64,000 nt of DNA from Mayamaea pseudoterrestris (GCA_027923505.1 BROI01000014.1:744001-808000), one strand, 5' to 3'. Positions 11,496-24,006 are shown, numbered from the stretch's first letter. Notes: generated by a model from the letters alone, not told the origin. Made by a program: numbers and translations.

Positions 11496-12950
11496 ATGCG
11501 AGCACTAAAGCTTTGGGAGATCACAGACAAAAGAATGAATCGGATGATTGTCGGCACGACAACATTTTGCCTGTTGTGCATGCTCATAGTGGCGGATGTT
11601 GCGAAAGGGAGTCAGGATCGAAAGGTTTTGCCACTCACGCCTCAACCTGTTCATGTGGAGAATTTTCAAAGATCAATGATCGATGCGTCTGCGTCCAGCG
11701 TCACGCAGTCTTCCTATGGAGCGTATGACGACTTTAGTTGGGCAATCATGAACGATGACTCCGTCAGCACCCCAACCTACCAAACGTTTATGAAGAGTTG
11801 CGCTCGCGTGGCAAGCCAGCAATACTGCGCCTCTCAGGAGAGATGGCGCATGCAAATGAACATGTACCAGACGCAATCAGTCTACAACTATACAGAGACA
11901 GGTTTTACGAAGACGAGGGCTCCCAACGATTTATTTCAGCTTGTCCGTTCCTTCTTTGATAGAAACAAACACGAGTCGTCCGTCGAGTGGTCCGAGCTTA
12001 CTACGTTTCATAACAATTGGGAGGTTCCGACTCGCATGGTGCGCGTCGACAATGAGACACTCATTGGCGGCGGTCAAGCCTTGTATGCGACCATTGCCGA
12101 CGCTATCCGACCGCTGGTCGAAGAATGGATTGGAATGCGAGTTGCCGTCACGTCCGTGTATGGCGTCCGGATATATGGCAACCAGTCGATCCTTGCTCCA
12201 CATGTCGATAGGTTACCGCTCGTCAGCTCTGTCATTATGAACATTGATCAAGACGTTGATGAGGACTGGCCATTGGAAGTTTTCGACCACGATGGGATCG
12301 CTCACAACATTACTATGCAGCCAGGCGACATTGTCTATTATGAATCAGCTACTGTTATTCATGGTCGTCCGTTTCCGCTGAATGGCAAAGTAAGTGCTGG
12401 CGGTAGTGGAAATGCTTGCTTGTGCACACTCGTATCGCCACCCCTCACGCTGTCGCCTTAGTTTTACGCAAACATTTTTATGCATTTTGAGCCTATTGCG
12501 CCTTTGAACGCTACAGAGCCAGCGGGCAGCTCTGGGCTACCGCCGTATCTGGTACCTGGCTCGTCGTGGGAACCAGAATGGAGAGAAATGTACCCAAAAG
12601 GTTGGGAGCTATTAAACGATCCATGGACTTTGGCAGATCGCGGCGACTTATATACGTTACAGTATATCGCGTCTTTTGATCCGATGCAGCTTCATAGAGG
12701 GGATCGAGAAGGCTGGACTCCGCTTTTTAGTGCCATTCGCAAGGGTCATCTTAATGTCGTAAAGTTTCTCTTGCAGCAAGGAGTCGACGTTAATGCGCTG
12801 ACTGGCATTGAGTCTCATCGTACACCGCTGGATGCGGCTGTAAAACACCATGGGACGGAGGCCCCAGTGAGCAAGTACTTGCGGATGAAAGGGGCAGTGC
12901 TAGCTCCGATTGTTGAAAACTGTATATCATTGGAGCATTCCGAGCTATAG
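11496..12950 (+). CDS. Prolyl 4-hydroxylase-like 2-oxoglutarate dioxygenase with C-terminal ankyrin repeats
   Basis: Exons 11496-12389 and 12462-12950, joined by a 72-bp GT-AG intron (phase 0), give 460 residues. A hydrophobic segment at about residues 20-37 (IVGTTTFCLLCMLIVADVA) looks like a signal peptide or anchor, so the protein is likely in the ER/Golgi. The dioxygenase core shows the iron ligands H236-x-D238 (PHVDRLP) and the distal His289 (VIHGRPF), with Lys298 a candidate 2-oxoglutarate anchor. Family knowledge: such enzymes hydroxylate proline in secreted proteins using Fe(II), O2 and 2-oxoglutarate. The second exon encodes about two ankyrin repeats (GWTPLFSAIRKGHLNVVKFLLQQGVDVN; TPLDAAVKHHG). 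The substrate is unknown. The catalytic core and the ankyrin part are joined exactly across the intron (NGK|FYANIFMHF). Confidence 0.88.
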
Positions 12951-13014
12951 TGCATACTGCCACGCTACTTTGCCAAAACGTATCGCATCTAAGTTTAATA
13001 CTAAACTTATTACA

Positions 13015-14549
13015 TTATTGGAAGGCATCTTCGTCCTCGTAAAACGACGTCTTGGCATCCGGTACCGACGGAGGTTTTATCATGAGCTCTTCAGGAGGTA
13101 TTTTGCTCAGGTCAGTTGGTCCACCTTTGTTCGAAAATAAGTTTTGCAGAGTTCTTTTCGTATTTAGTCGTTTCGTCTCGGTTTCGATCAGCCAGCGAAG
13201 TAGCTCGAGTCTGGATGTATGGGTTGACTTTTCCAAAATCATCTGCATGCTTAACATGGATTCAAGCGTCAGTGGTTGCAGCTCAATGGCCATGCGCTTC
13301 TGTAGCTCTTGCACTTCTTTTTGGAGCTCTGCTGATAGATCTTGAAAACCAATAACACTGGGTACCAATAAGGGTGAGTGAAAGATGACCAGACATTGCA
13401 CTAACAGGCACCAAAATAATAAACACACCTAGGCATTTCTTCGTCCTTGAGGCCTTTCTGCTTCTTCAAAAACAATTGCAACTTCTCCTGAAAGTCTCTT
13501 TGTAGCTCATTTTGCCTGGCCATGAGGCGCTGCTCGGCAAAGCTATGCCACAGGCGAATAGTCTGCCACAGGCTGGAGGCACCTGCACCAGGCTTGGTGG
13601 CAAGAGAAGCCACCGACTCACGGGTGAAGCGCACGTCCTCTTCCAACGCATGCTGCAAATCAACCAGCTCCGCAAACGAGTCTCGCAGAGCCTTTTCTTC
13701 CTTCACGTTATCTTCGCTTATTGAATCACTTGTGACAGTTTTTCCGCTGTCGTCGTAAACGGTTGCCTCCACTCGAAGATACGTGTCGCGCGATGCCCAG
13801 ACGTCGGGGTTGACAATCCGATGTATCTTTACACGGCCAGTCACCTTATGGGAACAAATGTACTTGATCTTATCTCCAGTCTGTTCCGACACTTCTTTCA
13901 GCTAACGGTAGCAATGCACGATTAACAAGCATGTCAGGCGAGTCAACAAAATACGTGACTTGTTTAACAACATTGGTTCAACTTACATCTTCAAGCTCAA
14001 AAAGAACCCCCATTTCAGCAAATCGTCCCTCTTCTGTTGGATGAGACATGCTAACCGCAAACTTTTTGCTGCCATTCATCAAAATATCCGAGTACATTGC
14101 TCGATACCTCGGCTCAAAAATGTTCAAAATCTGTTCTGAATTCGGTATGTACACTATCCCTCCAAGAGGAAACTAAAATCAAACATGAGATATAACAATT
14201 ACGTCGACGCAGCATGGTATTTGCATCGAAAACTCACCAGAGGTATAATTTCGACATCCTCTTTGGTCACAGAATCAGAACCACTGGCCCGAGATTTCAC
14301 GACCGACGGCAGCCATGACACCGACTCGATGCCCTTGGAAAGCGGTCCCTCAGAATCAATCATGTCGTAATCGTCTTCGTCATCTTCAAGATCCTCTTCC
14401 GCCAATCTTCTCGTCGTAGTTGATGGTTTTGGAGCCCAACTACTTGCGATGTGTGACACAGCGAATGGCCTTCTTGACTTTGAGGGCGCGACAAAGCCAT
14501 TCGTCACGGCCAAGGATGCAGCAACAATCAGTTCAGTAGTGAACTTCAT
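13015..14549 (-). CDS. Plastid-targeted LON substrate-binding-domain protein
   Basis: Four exons (14549-14238, 14172-13987, 13901-13429, 13357-13015) with introns of 65, 85 and 71 bp give 437 residues. The N-terminus (MKFTTELIVAASLAVTNGFV) is a signal peptide whose probable cleavage site precedes FVAPSKSRR, the Phe-led transit motif of diatom-type plastid targeting. Then comes an acidic stretch, then a LON N-terminal (PUA-like) domain starting FPLGGIVYIPNSEQILNIFEPRYRAM (split at residue 20 or so) and a helical, coiled-coil-prone C-terminus. There is no AAA+ or protease domain, so it is not a full Lon protease. Small LON-domain proteins of this kind are found in plastids of algae and plants; the role is not established. 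Confidence 0.85.
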
Positions 14550-14587
14550 TCTGCTACGTTAAACACCGGAGCTAAAACTCAGCTTCA

Positions 14588-15070
14588 ATGGCTAAACTCT
14601 TTTTTCGTGGACTGTTCGTCTTGGTCGTCGTTTTGATGGAGCTGAGTCGGTCGCCGGGAAGTGACGCTGTAAGTCGCACCGTTTAAGATGCTATGCTACT
14701 CGCACAGTGGACTTTCGTCAGTTGCTCACTGTCAATGCGGCCATTGAACGCATCAATCAAAGTAAGCTATCGAGACTACATTGGAAAAGTTAAACCTTAG
14801 CACAATGACATTATAATTATTCGGGCAAAACGGGCAACGATAGGTCGCCCATTCGCAAATGCTCGTGTCGCACATCGTTCTTGCCACGTTCTCGCCTACG
14901 AAGCAACGGATGCCAGCATTATGCAGCCAGTCTACAGCTGTCCCTTCAAAGACAGTCGCGATACAAGCCCAAGCAGCTGCAACTGCGAATTAACGCCGTC
15001 AGCGATGCGCATATGCGTGAATCCGACCTCTTTCAAGTACTCCAACTTGAGCGCCTCTGGCAAATCATAG
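14588..15070 (+). CDS. Possible small secreted protein, three exons
   Basis: Candidate exons 14588-14668, 14708-14761 and 14801-15070 would give 134 residues starting MAKLFFRGLFVLVVVLMELS, a convincing signal peptide or membrane segment. Both candidate introns have GTAAG donors and AG acceptors, carry in-frame stops and keep phase 0. Each is only 39 bp, much shorter than other introns here, which weakens the case. The start lies 38 bp from the LON gene start (head-to-head), and the last exon overlaps the RFC2 3' end on the other strand. No family recognised. It could be a non-coding transcript or chance. Confidence 0.3.
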
Positions 15071-16130
15071 GCTTTGACCACCTTGAACACAGTTCCAATA
15101 ATATCAGAAGCCGAATAGCCGCTTTCCCAAAGAGCCTTCATGTGCTGGACTGCGTCCTTTGTATTGTGCTTTTCGCATGCGTCAATGATGCTCGCAACAG
15201 TTTTTGGATGAGGCTGATCGCAAACTTTGAATACTGCAGTTTGGTTCACTATTCCCCCAAGCGACGAGCACGCTTGTAAGCTGTTCAGCGCATGACGCAT
15301 GTCGCCTTCCGCTGTAAACAGAATGGCTTCCAAACCGTCGTTCGTGTAGCTAATCTTTTCGGCTTGACATACCTTGAGTAAGCAATTCAAAATTTGCTCA
15401 TTCTCCAAGCGACTGTAACGAAGAATTGCAGCTCGACTTTGAATTGGTTCAATAATTTTAGTGGACGTGTTGCAAGCCAAGCAGAAGCGAGTTGTATTAC
15501 TGTAGAGTTCCATTGTTCGACGGAGAGCTTGCTGCGCCGCCGATGTCATGGAATCGGCCTCGTCAAGAATGATAATCTTATGTCTGTGTGATAAAGTAGA
15601 GAATGAGAAGACGAACACGAGAAGTTCACAGTGCAAGTTACTGTTTGCTGTACTCACCGACCAGGTGGAAGAGTCACCTTGTTCATGGCAAAGCTCTTGA
15701 TCCGGTTACGAACAACGTCAATACCACGAGCATCCGAAGCGTTAAGCTCAAGGACTCCTTGCTTGTAGGCAGAGCCAAGCAAGTGACGAGCCAGAGCATG
15801 TACGCTTGTTGTTTCTAAAAAAGAAAATAGATTGAGCTTGAAGCAAAATAATTTTCCGACGTGCACCTCCTTAATTTAGCCACTCTTACTATCTACAAAA
15901 CGCTATCATTTCCACTCACTCCCAGTACCAGGTGGTCCAGCCAGAATCAGATTGGGCATGTTTCCATCTTTGCCAATCGCTCGCAGTCGCAGAATCGTTT
16001 CTTCATTGCCTTCCACATCCTCCAAAACTCTTGGCCGATATTTCTCGACGAATGGCTGTTGATAGGAGCCGACTCGCTTGACAACTGTCTCAGCGGCAGT
16101 GTCATCCTTGTCCCCGGCATCTTCGGTCAT
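14932..16130 (-). CDS. RFC2: Replication factor C subunit 2 (yeast Rfc4 type)
   Basis: Exons 16130-15920, 15814-15658 and 15583-14932 (introns 105 and 74 bp) give 339 residues, close to human RFC2 (354). It is a clamp-loader AAA+ ATPase that, in the RFC1-5 pentamer, loads PCNA at primer-template junctions in the nucleus. Visible: RFC box [19 protein letters not shown] at about 28-46, Walker A GPPGTGKT at 65-72 (split by intron 1), Walker B LDEAD at 129-133, SRC-type arginine-finger motif in [16 protein letters not shown], and the C-terminal collar region. [15 protein letters not shown] and the whole order fit RFC2 rather than RFC3-5. The start at 16130 is chosen because the conserved region begins soon after; an in-frame ATG at 16349 would run into the PIGQ start. 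Confidence 0.93.
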
Positions 16131-16347
16131 GGTGCTTTGCCGAAGCTTGATTGTTAATGAAACGGATAGCGGCCCACCAAAAGTGCAAGGCCAATGGCTC
16201 ATCCACTCGTCGTCATTGTCGCGGGCGCCGCGCTGCGGAACGTCGGAGCGGGACTCAATCAAGATCTGATCGCGCCACGAGCGCGGCCATGAGCATTGCC
16301 GGAGCTGCCACGGGCGATCCATCAACATCCTCGAGCTCCTTCTCTTC
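16131..16347. promoter_or_regulatory. Shared 217-bp region between divergent RFC2 and PIGQ
   Basis: The two genes start back to back, so both promoters must lie here or overlap coding sequence. No TATA box and no GTCGTACCGRTAC motif seen. Confidence 0.5.
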
Positions 16348-18114
16348 ATGAAGAAAGAACATCCAGAACCGAAGCTACGAAAGCTTCAAAGTGTCCTGTT
16401 ATGGCCGCAGTCTTGCAGCTCGGGCGACGCAGGTTTCGTGCTCGGCTGGACGCAACAGATAGGTTGCTGCGAACAAGTACTCGTCGCTGGTATTATCAAA
16501 GCAGAAGCAGATGTATCTTACCGAGAACAAATTGAAACACTTGAAGCGCGAGTACAACAGCTATTGCCGTGTCACTGCTGCTCCTGCGATCGAAACGATG
16601 CAGTAGCCGACGTTTGCGCAGGATGCATTCGACGACAGCTACAAGGACTCAAAGTTATCGCCTTGTACGAGTCTTCAGTGTCCAAGTCAGCCGAAAGGAG
16701 CGATTCAAGTCTGCCAATAATTAAAAATAGTAAGGAATTTCCATTTTGGAAGTCGAATGTTGATTACGCAGCGCAGCAAGTCATTATGTACCAAGATGTT
16801 GGACGCGACGGAGGATTTCCAATGTTTCAGCTGACAAAGTTTGGCCGAGATTCGTCATTATATCTACGGTTTTTACGGATGGAATATGCTTTTACAATCA
16901 TGAGTGAACTGCGACAATGCACTGACAAGAAGGAGCGCAAGGGCGATTCTTTATACGAGCCACTGACTTTGCACACGATCCTGGCTGTCCCTAAATTGCT
17001 GCAAAATCATTCTCTCTTGTGTCGACACTTGGCGGACCCCGGGTCATGCATTCCTATACTAGCGCTGCCGGGAGCGTTTCGTACGTACTCAATGCCCAGC
17101 GAACGGGTTTCAGGACAATGTCTGAAGTGTGGCGCAGCAACTGTCATTGGCGTCACTCACAACGAGATTGCTCGAAGAAGAATCAAACAAGTAAATCATA
17201 TTCTTCGTTTGACTGTTGATCTTGCATTTGGATACCTTCTCGGTCAACTGATTTTGTATTACGCGACGGACAAAGGAAGCATTCAACTGGCAGTTCACTC
17301 ATATTTTGACGTTCTCCGTCGAGCAATGCAGTGGCTTAATAGCTTTCCTGTTGGCTTTAAACTGAACGAGCAACTGACCGCAATGCTCAGCCAGCAAGTA
17401 TGCTCGTGGCTTGATATATATGAAGGTATCATTGGTGGTATAATAAGGCAGATATCGTTGATTGCGGACCCAAGAATGGTCCAAGCAGCTGGAGTTTGCC
17501 TGGGCGGATCGACAACCTTGGCCCTGCTGTTCGATGCACTGCATGCTGGCATGTCTCATGTGCTCATACTAACAAGTATCTTTGGCAGGATCTTTCAAGC
17601 GGAACTCAACCTTCTGTATGCGCTTTGGTGTTTGTTCCGAGGCAAAAAGCGGAACCTTCTTCGACGTCGCACAGATACAATGGAGTACGACTCGACGCAG
17701 CTCTTGTTTGGGACTGTCATGTTCGTGGCTGCTCTTTTTCTCTTTACTACCGCACTGGTCTATCACGTTTTCTTTGCGACAATCTACTTGGTCATTCTTC
17801 TGTGCCTGTCGACGATACAACTGGTGTATGCACTGGTAAAGTGCTTTCCTTACGGCAAATTAACGCAACGAGCATTGACTGATTGGTTTATCATCGAGGT
17901 GTACCTTGAGCATGACGAGACCCTTTCGAATGAAGCAATTGACGTCACCAGCTTGAGACCACGTACCAAGAAATATTCATCTGTTATCCGGGATGGACTG
18001 TCGACGCCTATGCGGTCGATTGCTCGGCACATGTTCGCGACAGCCTCGTGTCTACTTACTGGGCCACCGAGAGGACCGATGATTATCAATCTTTTCGATA
18101 CTAACGAATCCTAA
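16348..18114 (+). CDS. PIGQ: GPI-GlcNAc transferase subunit PIG-Q/Gpi1
   Basis: A single-exon 588-residue protein. PIG-Q/Gpi1 stabilises the ER-membrane complex that transfers GlcNAc from UDP-GlcNAc to phosphatidylinositol, the first step of GPI-anchor synthesis. The conserved C-terminal half is visible: WLNSFPVGFKLNEQL (about 329-343), then LFRGKKRNLLRRRTDTMEYD (about 429-448) and a QLLFGTVMFVAALFLFTTALVYHVFF membrane segment. Hydrophobic stretches at about 290-305 and 385-410, plus the C-terminal cluster, suggest several membrane spans. The N-terminal third is Cys-rich (CHCCSCDRN, CAGC) and not recognised. The start is the first ATG after the divergent promoter. Confidence 0.85.
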   Translation: MKKEHPEPKLRKLQSVLLWPQSCSSGDAGFVLGWTQQIGCCEQVLVAGIIKAEADVSYREQIETLEARVQQLLPCHCCSCDRNDAVADVCAGCIRRQLQGLKVIALYESSVSKSAERSDSSLPIIKNSKEFPFWKSNVDYAAQQVIMYQDVGRDGGFPMFQLTKFGRDSSLYLRFLRMEYAFTIMSELRQCTDKKERKGDSLYEPLTLHTILAVPKLLQNHSLLCRHLADPGSCIPILALPGAFRTYSMPSERVSGQCLKCGAATVIGVTHNEIARRRIKQVNHILRLTVDLAFGYLLGQLILYYATDKGSIQLAVHSYFDVLRRAMQWLNSFPVGFKLNEQLTAMLSQQVCSWLDIYEGIIGGIIRQISLIADPRMVQAAGVCLGGSTTLALLFDALHAGMSHVLILTSIFGRIFQAELNLLYALWCLFRGKKRNLLRRRTDTMEYDSTQLLFGTVMFVAALFLFTTALVYHVFFATIYLVILLCLSTIQLVYALVKCFPYGKLTQRALTDWFIIEVYLEHDETLSNEAIDVTSLRPRTKKYSSVIRDGLSTPMRSIARHMFATASCLLTGPPRGPMIINLFDTNES

Positions 18115-18621
18115 TATATGCATGACGAAGAGTGAGATTGAATCCGATTATAACATTACAGGCGCAATGGCTGTTTCATGTCTGCTTTAAATAGTTTTAC
18201 GGCCTATCACTGCACCGTCGCGGCCAGGGAAACGGATTAAAATTTGCTTGCTTGAATGAATAATATAATATCTCAACATAAATGAAGCTAAAGAGCACAA
18301 TTAACTTCTGCATTGTGATGCTTCTAGCTAAGTCCACCATGTTTTCGTGTGTACATTTGCATATGAGCATACTAGTAGTGATTGACAGCATCGCAATTCA
18401 TCGCGACAAGCCCCTCCTTCGTCTCCACGTCAGTGGAAGGATATACTATATGATAGTGAGGAGGTAGGCGAACTTTAACGGCAGCGGCTCATGTTGGCAA
18501 GGCTACATAGACAAATCGGCGGCTAACATGAGCAGCTCGTCAGCAGCCCCGGGACAGTTGTTGCGCTTCGACGGAAAGGAACTCGAATCATTGGCTTGTT
18601 CGTGGATGACGGACGATAGCA
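18115..18621. other. Intergenic downstream of PIGQ
   Basis: No convincing gene; open frames are at most 64 codons. It contains one inverted repeat (separate entry). Confidence 0.5.
18487..18533. repeat. Inverted repeat GCTCATGTT...AACATGAGC
   Basis: Perfect 9-bp arms (18487-18495 and 18525-18533) flank a 29-nt spacer in AT-rich intergenic DNA. It could form a stem-loop; the role is unknown. Confidence 0.35.
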
Positions 18622-18933
18622 TCACGCACCGGACGATAGTATGTCATGTAAAAAGAAATCGTCGACCATATTGCCCTTGCCGCGGCGATTGACGACGTAG
18701 CCCGACGCGTGATGCGTCACTGTTTGGATCACAACTGAGTGGCTCGATTCTCTCAACGACGCGTGATGCGTCACCATTTGGAACACTACTGAGTGGCTTA
18801 ATTCTCTCAACGACTGGCCAATGATATCACTCAGCTGTCTCTCTGTTCCTTTCTTTGGTATCCCACGCCAGATGCGGCAAATCACGAGCCTGTCTCCGAC
18901 CTCGTGGAAGGAGATGAAGATCCAACCAGCCAT
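18622..18933 (-). CDS. Doubtful 103-codon ORF with an in-frame 18-residue repeat
   Basis: Reads MAGWIFISFHEVGDRLVICR at its start, then two tandem 18-residue units, LRELSHSVVFQMVTHHAS and LRESSHSVVIQTVTHHAS, made by a 54-bp DNA duplication (18703-18756 and 18757-18810). Copies differ at several bases yet stay in frame. No family recognised and no conserved neighbour relation; it may be chance. Confidence 0.2.
   Translation of the reverse strand: MAGWIFISFHEVGDRLVICRIWRGIPKKGTERQLSDIIGQSLRELSHSVVFQMVTHHASLRESSHSVVIQTVTHHASGYVVNRRGKGNMVDDFFLHDILSSGA
18703..18810. repeat. 54-bp tandem duplication (two copies)
   Basis: Both copies begin CGACGCGTGATGCGTCAC and end near TTCTCTCAA. The GACGCGTGATGCGTC core is nearly palindromic. 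The two copies are clearly diverged, so the duplication is not recent. Confidence 0.75.
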
Positions 18934-19180
18934 CCAACCGATGTCTTAGCTAACAACGCTTACTGAATAGTAAATAAAAGTTGCACCATGAGCAGAGATT
19001 AATAGTTAACGTCTATCTTGCCATGTGTGCCCTGCGTATGTTAGTTGGAACAAGACAGCACGTGTTGCTGAATTTCCAAAGGAGTCGACGGCAGAGTGAT
19101 CTTGAATGTCTATACTTGGTGGACGAGGAGTGCTTGGTCGATTATGTAGTGAGCGAAAGAGTGTCGTGTGTGATGTATGA

Positions 19181-20311
19181 TTAGGGAAAACTGGAGCGCT
19201 GCTGCTGCGCTCGGCGGTAGGTATCGTCATTCTCTGGACACCGGCGCTTGCGCGGCGACCTTGGGCTTGCGTCATGCTCGCGAGTGTCAACCACGCAGAC
19301 TGGAGAGTCCCTGTCGTCAAAGGATCCACTGCGTCTTTCGTATCTGCTGGACTCGTCACTCTCGTCACCCATATCGTCGCAAAGAATGTCTTCGCAGACA
19401 AACATGCTTGGACAGAGAGACTTGAGCATGCCGACTGCCCTGGCGACCTCTGGATCGGAGGGAAGTAGGCAAGTGGTGGAGGCAATGGTTTGAATAAATC
19501 CAATTCTTGCTTCCGCTGGAACCGCAATCGGCAGCTTGATTGTTTCGAATGCGCAAAGAATCGCCGCAAAGGAAATCACCGAAGTCTTGCAGGAAAAGGA
19601 GACGGCCGAGGTGCAAATGGCAAGCTCCGTGAGGTAGCGAGCGATATCGTAGATACCACCCAGCACGTGCGAGGATGAGCCTTGATGCTCCGTCGACTCC
19701 CACTTGGGGCATACGCGGAGCATTGTAGACATGAATCGAAGCGAGGTCGGTGGGTTGACCCGCCACTGGAGTGCTTCGAGGATCTGGCGCTCGGATTCCT
19801 CAATCACATCAATGGCAAAAAAGCCACGTGAGAGCTCCACAAACGCACCGATGCGGAGCTTGCGGCGAGGACCTTCCTTCTCATCCGTCTCGCCATGCAA
19901 CTTGATTGCAGTGTAGAGGGAAGTAACAGCCATGAGCTGAAAGTCTCGCTTCGGGAGAGCAATCTTGGTGGCCTCTGTTTTAATGGCAACCGCACGGTCC
20001 AAGAAATCCAATGCGTACGAAACAACCTCTCGATCAAAACTGAAATGATCAACGACTTCAAAGCACCACTCACACAGTTTTCTCCTCCATGCTTCACTAA
20101 CACAATCAGAAGCTTTTACTCCAGTGTCTCCCAAGGTCGATAAGTAATCCTTGCAGAGTGGATAGTTCGCGGCCTCCATGCGAAGTAGAACCTGAAGGTG
20201 CGCCAAAGCGGAATCGACTCCAAAGTCCAGACGCTCGTCCATTTTGGCGACGACTCGCTCAGGCTCCATACCAGATGGAGTCAGAGTATCATCCCCATGG
20301 TTGCTCATCAT
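19181..20311 (-). CDS. Cyclin, diatom-type
   Basis: A single-exon 376-residue protein with a cyclin box at about 70-190: the signature Arg-Lys pair in WRRKLCEWCFEVVDHF, followed by VVSYALDFLDRAVA and LMAVTSLYTAIKLHG. A second, weaker cyclin fold follows (about 200-300). The C-terminus is basic and charged (SPRSPRKRRCPEND), a likely nuclear localisation signal with SP sites. Cyclins activate CDKs and set cell-cycle timing. The sequence resembles the expanded diatom-specific cyclin group more than classic A, B or D cyclins, but I cannot assign a member. CTACCGGTAG lies just 5' of the start (20315-20324). Confidence 0.85.
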   Translation of the reverse strand: MMSNHGDDTLTPSGMEPERVVAKMDERLDFGVDSALAHLQVLLRMEAANYPLCKDYLSTLGDTGVKASDCVSEAWRRKLCEWCFEVVDHFSFDREVVSYALDFLDRAVAIKTEATKIALPKRDFQLMAVTSLYTAIKLHGETDEKEGPRRKLRIGAFVELSRGFFAIDVIEESERQILEALQWRVNPPTSLRFMSTMLRVCPKWESTEHQGSSSHVLGGIYDIARYLTELAICTSAVSFSCKTSVISFAAILCAFETIKLPIAVPAEARIGFIQTIASTTCLLPSDPEVARAVGMLKSLCPSMFVCEDILCDDMGDESDESSRYERRSGSFDDRDSPVCVVDTREHDASPRSPRKRRCPENDDTYRRAQQQRSSFP

Positions 20312-21154
20312 AATCTACCGGTAGCACCTGAGGGAGTCGTCTCTTCACAATCGGTTTGAGAGATTGTGGGTGTGCCCTCGATCCAAGCAGCAGCAGGGAT
20401 ATCACGTGTGATTGCGTGCGTCGCCAAGCCTGTAGGATTTGTACCAGTTCCTAAACGACCCGGAGACTGAGTATTCACTATTTTTGATTTGCTACCGTTA
20501 AACACACTGAAATGTCAACCAAGACGAAGGAACGATCGAAAGCATGCATCTTCAATGAGGCATTACTACTGCTGGCGTGGAATGAGTGATGCTGCTTGAT
20601 GATGACTCATGAATCAAGTTCCGATCAAGAGATCCGCCTCGCACCATTGGCTCATCAATGGCTCATCTGCCAGCTTTTGGGGAGGAAGCGACAGCAGAAT
20701 AGATTGGCCAATGGATCCAGTTCCTTTCATTGTCGCGTGCGTATGATAGACTGCAGATGTTCGACGTATCCCAAATAATAAATATCGCGCCAGCAATTCC
20801 TCTTCAATTCAACAAAGGACCAGCTCTACCGGTAGCTGCAAACTTTTAAGCCAGTCAGTTGACGATGTGAAGCTGAGGGACGCAGCATAGTCCGGAGTGA
20901 CAGCGACGCGTGTGTTCCTCCAGTTCCTCACCGTATGGGAGTAGCCTTCGCTAGGTGAAAGGATCGGAAAGTAATATTTCCGCGGGCTAGTGGTTAGAAA
21001 TGTAGGTAGCTACCAACAGATCGTCCATGTTGTCATAGCCTATCCACTACTTGCTTCAAAGCCTATTGCTGCAGACAGACGGGCAGGTTGGCCAGTGCAA
21101 CTGAATCAGACTATCTATAATTAGTTATCATACATAAACCGCTGTCCGTCAGTC
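20312..21154. other. Intergenic between the cyclin and ADH5
   Basis: No gene recognised in 843 bp. Two TACCGGTA palindromes (within 20315-20324 and near 20827-20834) are the only notable words. Open frames here are short and unlike any family. Confidence 0.5.
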
Positions 21155-22737
<1,583 letters not shown>

Positions 22738-23918
22738 ATGCAACGTATGCTATCTTGGAGACCTAACAAGTGCGCTCTATTGGCCTTTTCCTGCGTATCT
22801 GCATCTAGTTCTAGCTTTGGATTCCTATTAGCGACCCCGCTCGAGCCATCCGTTACATCCTGCAGTGCTTCTCGCCCTTATTCTTCCTCATTGACTCGTC
22901 GCAACTACAGCAGCAGCAGCAGCATGACGGCGACTATGAAAACAAACGACTACCAGGACTTTACAGTGGCCATGTTTCCATGTCTGAGTGACAATTACGG
23001 CTTGTTGCTGCATTCGAAGCGTACTGGTGAAACGGCAGCCATTGACACACCCGAGGCTGGACCATATCACAAGGCTCTCAAGGAGCATGGTTGGAAACTG
23101 TGAGTCAGGATGATAATCGAATAGAATTCAAGTACTTTTGCCTGCACACGAGTTGTTTGTCCTAGCTGACTTTTTCACTTGCATTATTCCAATTTCCAAT
23201 TCTTTAGGACGCACATTTTGAACACGCACCACCATCATGATCATACAGGCGGCAATTTGGAACTCAAGAAACATCACGGAGCCACGATTTACGGACCACT
23301 GGAGGAAAAGGACAAGATTCCAGGCATTGACGAAACACTCAGTGGCGGAGACCAATTTACCTTTGCCGAATCTCCATGTCAAGTGATCAACGTTGGCGGA
23401 CATACCATGGGTCACATTGCCTACTACTTTCCGAACGAAAAGATTGTGTTTGTAGGCGACAGTCTCTTTTCGTTGGGATGTGGACGCATGTTCGAAGGGA
23501 CGCCTCCGCAGTTTTGGGCGTCGCTCCAGCGATTGCGCGACCTGCCGGATGATACGACCGTCTATTGGTACGATTTAAAAGTATAGCAGCAAAAACGATT
23601 GCGATTTGTATACAGCTGTCGTCTCAATTTTGCAATTTCATTTATCACAGTGCGCACGAATACACGGAGAGCAACGGTAGGTTCGCAATGAGCGTGGATG
23701 CAAACAACGCCGACTTGCAAGCTCGCGTGCAAGAGGTGAAGGAGCTTCGCGCCAAGGGCGAGCCGACGGTTCCTACTCTGTTGGGACAAGAGAAAAAGAC
23801 GAACCCGTTCCTACGAGTAGATTTGAGTGATGATGTTCGTTCCAGCTGTGGAGTTACAGAAAGTGACTCGCATGCGGACGCCTTTGCGAAGGTTCGAAAA
23901 GCGAAGGATAAGTTCTAG
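22738..23918 (+). CDS. HAGH: Hydroxyacylglutathione hydrolase (glyoxalase II), organelle-targeted
   Basis: Exons 22738-23099, 23208-23567 and 23651-23918 (introns 108 and 83 bp) give 329 residues. It hydrolyses S-lactoylglutathione to D-lactate and glutathione, the second step of methylglyoxal removal. Visible: metallo-beta-lactamase motif THHHHDHTGGN (about 126-136), metal ligands in GGHTMGH and GDSLFSLGCGRMFEG, and CAHEYT, whose Cys codon is split by intron 2. The catalytic part begins at about residue 70 (TNDYQDFTVAMFPCLSDNYG). The preceding Ser-rich, basic, hydrophobic extension is a presequence, mitochondrial or plastid; the exact compartment is uncertain. Confidence 0.93.
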
Positions 23919-24006
23919 AGTAGCTGGGAATTTAGACTGTCTATCAACTTGAGTTTATTACAAAAGAAGCGTGACCACTGTTTTACTCCATATCTATTGT
24001 ACATGT

